A stretch of 64,000 nt of DNA, taken from positions 11,823,501-11,887,500 of the forward strand of contig CM061096.1 of NCBI GenBank assembly GCA_030770545.1, given 5' to 3'. This document shows, piece after piece, positions 58,071 through 64,000 of the stretch (the first letter of the stretch is position 1; each line of letters opens with the position of its first letter). The stretch comes from Macropodus opercularis (Eukaryota; Chordata; Actinopteri; Anabantiformes; Osphronemidae). Below the pieces are notes generated by a model that saw only the letters and a program-made list of their open reading frames with translations, did not search any database and had not been told where the DNA came from. Made by a program: the position numbers and the translations under genes.

Positions 58071-61000
58071 AGGGAACGGAGGGAGGGAGGTGGGAAAACA
58101 AAGGTGAGGAAGCTCTGTGGTTAACTGGGAGCCAGACGAGAAGAAGACGAGTGTTTGTGTTTGTAATTCAAAACAGAGTAGAGCACAAAAACAGATTAAT
58201 GCAATCCTCATAATTATTCATAGTTACTTGTAAACATTGTGAATGCAATGACTGGATGTGCTCTTCCTTTAATTTCATCACCCTAATCCCTCTGTGACAG
58301 CCACTTAACTCACAAAGCCTCGCCCCACTATCCACCTACGATGGTGGAGAGGTGAGAGGCTGCTGATTTGCTGTTTGGTTAAAGTCTAGACAACACGTCC
58401 TGTAATGACACCTGAACAGACACCGGGGTGAATCCTCCCTGAGCTCATTGCTTTCCCTTGCAGCAGAGTAACCTGGATCGCAGCTAGTGTGTTAAGTGAT
58501 GCTGCCCTGGCCGATCTCTCTTCGGTGAACTCACTCTCCCTGAGCTCCTCTTTCATTTCCTCACCAAACAGCTGATGACCTCACTCCTTTTACAGGTCCT
58601 AACAAACGTAAATGTGCAAAACGGGTGTGAGGGACGTTTGCCTGACAAGCCAGAGAGAAGAGAGCTGTTTACTTCATTCGGGAGACAGAACGTACGGTAG
58701 AATGCTCCAGTTTGTGGTGCCAGGCAAATGTGCAAGAACGAAGGAGGGTTCTAAGCATTTTCAGCCGGAGAACAGAGAAGAACTTCACAAGACAGTGTGT
58801 TGAATTCAGCTCACGCTCTCTGGGTCCAGAACAGTTCATAATGAAACACTCTGACTACGTAATGTACTTCTCATGCCAGTGCATAACAATAATGTCATGC
58901 GCTGGTGGACGAACATGCAAAGTGGTTGACTTTCTAATCCCTGGGGGCGTATTTAAATATAGAAATAATCCATCCTCAACACGTTTCTGTAGTTGCATCG
59001 CCAAGACAACAGAGACGCCTTTAAAACTGTCACATAAACCTAAACTTCTAGCAGCACTTTGCACTTTTCACTTGGCACATCTTGTCCATATATACGCAGC
59101 TGTGAGGTCTTTGAACCAGTGCGTAGACCACACTTCCCAGGCCGATACAGTACGTCCCTATTCATAACACCCTTGTTAGCGCAGCCCCCATACATTGGCA
59201 AACACCTGCCACCCATTCTGCTGACTTGACCAGGCCAGGAGCAAAGTGGGCGGTGTTGGAGGGAGGGGTGCTATTGTTGGCACACTGCAGTTTTTGTAGG
59301 CTGGGGAATATGTAGAGGTGGAGGGGGGGGGATTAAAGAGGGTAAATATTATTCCTTCACAGAACTGTTTTGAATCCGTGCTGAACCCCTTGTTTTGTGA
59401 AAGTTGTGTGAACGTGATGAGATCATTTAGTGAAAACACTTCTTTTATGAGGATGCATATAGTTTACAAGCAATTTAAGAAAAGAACAAAATAATACTTG
59501 CACTAAATAGCTGTAGCCTGTTTCTACTTCTTCTTTTATATTCTCTCAGATTATCATTTGCCATAACCACAACAATTGTAGACACTTGAAGCTGTGAATG
59601 CAGAAACTATAAGGTATCCAAGATGTTCTTTAATTTTTGTTTTATTCTATGATTGGGCTCAAAGGAATGTTCTTTACTAATACTGTGGATCACAGATAAA
59701 TATTGAATGTTATCTGTGTATACAGAAAAAAATATTCATCACGTTGGGCAAACAGTCTCGCTGTGAGGTCATAACTGCTCTGTGACTTATTGCGTTGTCT
59801 TTATCAGTAAATGGAGTTTGCCCAGTTGTCATAAAATTGCAAATTGTCAAATGTTCACTGTTTCGTTGTGTGAGGCTGATTCAAGCTGGATGAGGTCATA
59901 GTGATCAAAAGGCTCAGAACAGCATAAAAATAAAACATCGATGTTTGTCAGAACCGCTCCCACCGTTGTAAGCAGTGACCCTTAATGTGCTCGGACAAGA
60001 AGGCCACGTCCACTGTGTTGGTAATGAGAACTGACCTTTCAGTATTTGAAAACTCTCAATAGCATACTGTACACGGCAGGATTGAAAGGTGTGAGTGGTT
60101 TAGTCTAATCAAAAGTGGAACTGATAATAGTTTCTGTAAGTGGCTACTTTCCACCACAAATGAGAAGGTATGTTTTGCCTGAGGGAGCCTGGTAATTACA
60201 CGTCCTCCCCAGATGGCTGCACAGCTTCATGCAGCCAGAAGCAGCGTTCAGATAACGCAGGGGCCTACAGAGTGAGTCAGTCACAAACCAGGGGGTGTGA
60301 GGAAAAGAAGAGCTTAAAAAATGCTATTCTTGAACTGATCAGTGATCTGTAACTGAATTCCTTCACCGTTGCATGTGTGACCTACTGACCTACCAAGAAT
60401 TCAACGAAGTCTTCGCATGTGGCCCTCAGTGATTCAATGCAGGCATTTGTGAAGTAAACAATGCAACATGCACCATTAACATTTGGCTGGTGGGGCGGTA
60501 AAGGTAATCCAATACATACTGTGGAGCTCACAATGTTGGAAAGAAGCCTCTATTTCAGAATGAAAAAACAACATCTGTAATTATTAACATGTGCTTTTTA
60601 TTTAGTCATTAATTATTAGTAATATCTGTATCTGTAATGGCAGACATGTGTGAAACAACCTGGAAAACAGCTGGAGCAGTTTTATTAAGCGCACTGTACT
60701 GTATCAACACCTGGAAAAGTTTTTTCTGGCATATGCTTATCCAAAAAAATAAGATTTGCTCAGTATGGCCAAGTTCTCTCTTAATTTTATCTGTATCATG
60801 ACTCAAGCCAACACATGTTGCAATCCAAAGCACACACCACACAATTCCCATGACATAAAACCTCCCGTCTGATCCAAAACCACTACAAAAATCCCATTGT
60901 TCTCTGAACTCTGACCCTCCAGAATCAAGCTCTACTGTTTTATTCGGCAGTTCGGTTCAACACACTAAAGAAACCCACCACTGCACACACTCCAAGGCGC

Positions 61001-61961
61001 CGAGAGGTCACGGCGACGTGGCGCAGACGGGAGAGCAGATGGTTGCACCACAGCAACATGGAACTATTTTAAAGAACATACTTGGAATCTCTTCAGTGTT
61101 AATGTTTACAGCAGCTCTTCTCATTTCTGAATGTTCCCACGAGCTTCTTAACTGGTCTCACTCATCACTGCATCTGCCGCTCTGGGAAATGTGTGGACAG
61201 GCCTTATACAGTTTTGAGTGTTATCATATGTCATCAGGGACTTTTCTGCTCAGGCCAGTTCAGTTTGAACTATTCTTCTTCTTCTTCTGTCCTGTGATAC
61301 ACCGGACTATCCTGCCCTTGCTCTTCCCCACCCTCCTGTGCCCTCCCTGGCACCTTTGCCCCACGGCCTGGCCTCATCCATCTAGCCACCCCTCTCCGGC
61401 CAGGGGAGTTGAAGGCCCTCTTTGTACGCACTCCCTGGGAGATATTAACCCCCCGTCTTCACACTCCTACCAAACAAAGGAAGCACTTACTAACCACTAA
61501 AGCCTTAACAAACAGCGCCTTTCAAATGAACCCTGCGCCATGCGGTGCAGCGGGAGGGTAGAGCCCAGGAAAAGAAAGCTCTAAACATTTGCTTGTTTTC
61601 ACAGATTACAGAAAACCTGGTGGTGCTGTACTGGGATCTTGTCAAGTTGACTCGCTACACCACTTGCTTCCTGTTTGCCTGGTTAGTCCCCGTGTAATGG
61701 ACGCACTCATACAGCCTCCAGGTATCTGTTCAACTGAGCCGACAGTAGATACGGTAGTTACCCCGTCAATAAACTAACTAATTGTAATTAAACCGTTATG
61801 CATATGTTTTCCCAGTGTGCAGCCAAGCATATCTGATATGTCTGGAAACGTTGGGCTCAGCTGAATGCAAACAGTTTGCACTGAGTGTGTTTGTATGATT
61901 GGGACCATCCTGAGCTGAAATTCAGGCCTTGTTGAAGTAGATTTCTTGGAAGCAGTATGAA
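58071..61961. other. No gene recognised
   Basis: Contains a purine-rich tract (58020-58110) and a 9-base G run (59323-59331). Several open frames are unsupported, the longest being 160 codons at 61018-61500 and 151 codons at 58712-59167. A CTT-type repeat (about 61275-61290) is short. Confidence 0.45.

Positions 61962-62030
<69 letters not shown>
61962..62030. repeat. (ATG)23 trinucleotide repeat
   Basis: Sixty-nine bases of perfect ATG/GAT/TGA units. On the minus strand it yields poly-Ser and poly-His frames (90 and 69 codons) that are repeat artefacts. The purity suggests recent expansion and high polymorphism. Confidence 0.98.
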
Positions 62031-62031
<1 letters not shown>

Positions 62032-64000
62032 CACAAGAGGCACCAAGATGTACTATGGGAGTTCATGCCTAGAGCCCAAGAGCCTGGTAGGAGTCAGGGT
62101 TCATAACTAGGCCCATTGTTTTATATTTCCATATGAACAGAACATATGATCATTTTGCCCATCCTTTAAAAAACAAGAATAATGTCAACACTGAGTTGAC
62201 ACCTTAGAACAATATGACAAAGTATAACATTGAAAACACTAAGTAAACCCTTCCTCTTCATGTCATACAGTTCTGTGCTGTGTGACTACCTTTGTTGGTT
62301 TTGTTGATCAGGACACATCAAGGCAATAAAAACACACAGCCATGTTTTACACAAACAGAGAAAAAGCCACATACCCATTGTCGTCACTGGGTTCCAAGTG
62401 CCTAACATGGTTGAGGTTTGCCTCTCAGGTCTGAAATTCATCCAGCGGTGACCTTTTATCCCCTCAGAAACGGGGGAGGGGAAATGACTGCACGATGACT
62501 TTGCCCTCAGAAGTTTTGGCAGGAGTGGACTGCTCTTCAGTTCAGGGCATGACAGAGGAGAGAAAAAGGAGGGAGAGAGTCCAGATGTAATGTTACTATG
62601 GCAATTCAGTTCAATACTGCACACCACGTAGAAACAAAGACATGTATCTATAACATATTCTGTCATGCTGTGGAACAATAGTTCGACAACCTGCTAAACT
62701 ATTAGCCTCAGCAAGCTGAATCACACACAGTTCATTTGTCTAAATAGCAAATGGATCAATAACAACAATAATTATTCAAAAAACAAAGCGTTACGTGAAG
62801 GACCCGTAGTTAATATTTAGTCGAGTGCGTTGCTATAAACCGGTGAGAGCTACAGTAAATAGCTTTACAGCCATTGTTCTGCTGAGGTGATAACTATTGT
62901 TGAGGCTGAAGAATACGACCTTTGTTGAACGTTCGATTGGGCAGGATTTGCTCCGCCCACTTCCCTGCCGCATGCGTCATTATTCTGTGCGTGAGAGGGA
63001 GACGATGGCTTTGTTTAACGCATGGGCTTCTCTCCTGATCTGATCTCTCTTCTGACGTTTGAGTTATTCGTCGCTGAAAGTGGAGCTCAAAGTTTCAACC
63101 AAATGCTGGCACCGGCCTTTTTTTTTTTGTTTATGGAACAATGAGTCACGAACAGAGAAGTTGCAAGAGTTTGTGGGTAGAGCATCATCAATAGCTTGTC
63201 TGTCTTCTCAAGGTGTGCCACCACCTTCACATCTGTCAAGGATGTGTCTGCAGGTCAATGACTTCTGGCACGAGGCTAAAACACACCCACTGCCAAGCAC
63301 AACACGAGCAACACGATGAAGAATAAAAAGGCTGTGAGAATAGTGTTGGTGATCCAAAACACACACATCTGCTGACATAATAACTTAATTGTAAGTACAT
63401 ACAACAGTGGATCAAATCTCCAAATAATAAAGATATTCAGCAATTTTAATTTCACAGTTTGACTTTCTGATTCAACCTGATCAGTTGTGTATAATAATAA
63501 TAATAATGTCACAATTAAAATATAATACATTTGTTTTCTTGCTTTGTTTATTTCCTTTTGAGGTGACCATCAGAAGAGATCAATAAATCTGAGACATCTT
63601 AATACATTAAATACTGTAGCTGAACCATAGTCATTCCTTATTTTAAGGCATCAGGGTTGTGCTGCATTAAATTACTGTTAGCTGCCTCGTCAACATCACT
63701 GTCGACTGTGATGATGTGAATATATGTGGACGTACTGTGGCAGACTGTAAACGTCCACCTTTCCACAGATTGATCCACTGGAACACACATGGTACAACCC
63801 CCGGTTCACAGGACAGCATAAAATCCAGAAGGAGTGGACAGGCTCAGGTCCAAGTCACAGAAATTATCTTCCTTCATCTGAGATTGCTGCCAATGAATGA
63901 GGCTTTGTCTGCAGAGGAATGAGATCCATATCTCCCATTTGGCATCGCTCATGTCGTCACTAATCAGATGCAGATGAGGAGACAAGTCGTGCTTTTGCCT
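62031..64000. other. No gene recognised; short (ATA)n
   Basis: A short ATA/TAA run (63491-63507) and AT-rich DNA at 63380-63680. A CCGCCC-containing segment near 62950-63000 is followed by T-rich sequence. No exon was supported. Confidence 0.45.

Noticed and set aside
61774..62066. Poly-Ser and poly-His proteins on the minus strand
   Set aside because: Both are translations of the (ATG)23 repeat in different frames.
1..64000. Prokaryotic, phage or CRISPR content
   Set aside because: No operon-like ORF packing, no ribosome-binding pattern, no direct-repeat/spacer array. Microsatellites and ORF sizes are those of vertebrate noncoding DNA.
1..64000. Well-known microRNAs and full tRNA genes
   Set aside because: Scanning by eye for several familiar vertebrate miRNA matures (let-7, miR-9, miR-124, miR-1, miR-10 and others) and tRNA cloverleaf signatures gave nothing convincing. 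A proper covariance-model search could still find some.

Overview
This window looks like vertebrate nuclear DNA, most likely from a ray-finned fish. It has many (CA)n/(TG)n, (CT)n and (ATG)n microsatellites, generally depleted CpG with a few local CpG-rich islands, very short open reading frames in every frame, no operon structure, and one decayed fragment that resembles a common teleost interspersed repeat. No complete protein-coding gene can be recognised. The longest uninterrupted frames (about 150-184 codons) show no domain, no biased codon use and no family I know, and I treat them as chance.

Layout. 0-1.5 kb: a small CpG-rich patch with a palindromic steroid-receptor-like site, then a long CA repeat. 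6.3 kb: a nuclear-receptor half-site array. 7.6-10.1 kb: the densest block of enhancer-like unique sequence (CCAAT, SOX, RFX and DR4-type motifs). 10.7-22.8 kb: a few exon-like segments on the minus strand, a possible tRNA-derived SINE head, a palindromic TAATCC pair at 18.5 kb and a large CA/TG repeat pair at 21.4-21.6 kb. 24.4-34.4 kb: further enhancer-like islands, a perfect (GT)12/(AC)12 hairpin at 30.8 kb and a CpG-rich stretch at 33.7-34.1 kb. 39-46.4 kb: more islands, two CTCF-like sites in divergent orientation at 43.0 and 43.9 kb, and an open-frame segment at 46.2 kb. 47.9-48.76 kb: the best CpG-island/promoter candidate, with a possible first exon reading on the minus strand. 49.4-52.4 kb: enhancer-like islands, including a striking TAATTA-rich one. 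52.8-64 kb: CT and GT repeats, an interspersed-repeat fragment, another homeodomain-rich island at 57.7 kb and an (ATG)23 repeat.

Interpretation (inference). The layout fits a gene-poor regulatory landscape, either intergenic or spanning the introns of one minus-strand gene running from about 48 kb towards 10.7 kb. The 'enhancer-like' calls rest on base texture and motif content read by eye. Conservation was not measured. The exon calls rest on splice-site consensus, reading frame and phase only; by chance alone about 30 GTRAGT donor matches are expected per strand in 64 kb, so all are low confidence. The regulatory islands cannot be tied to a target gene from this sequence.
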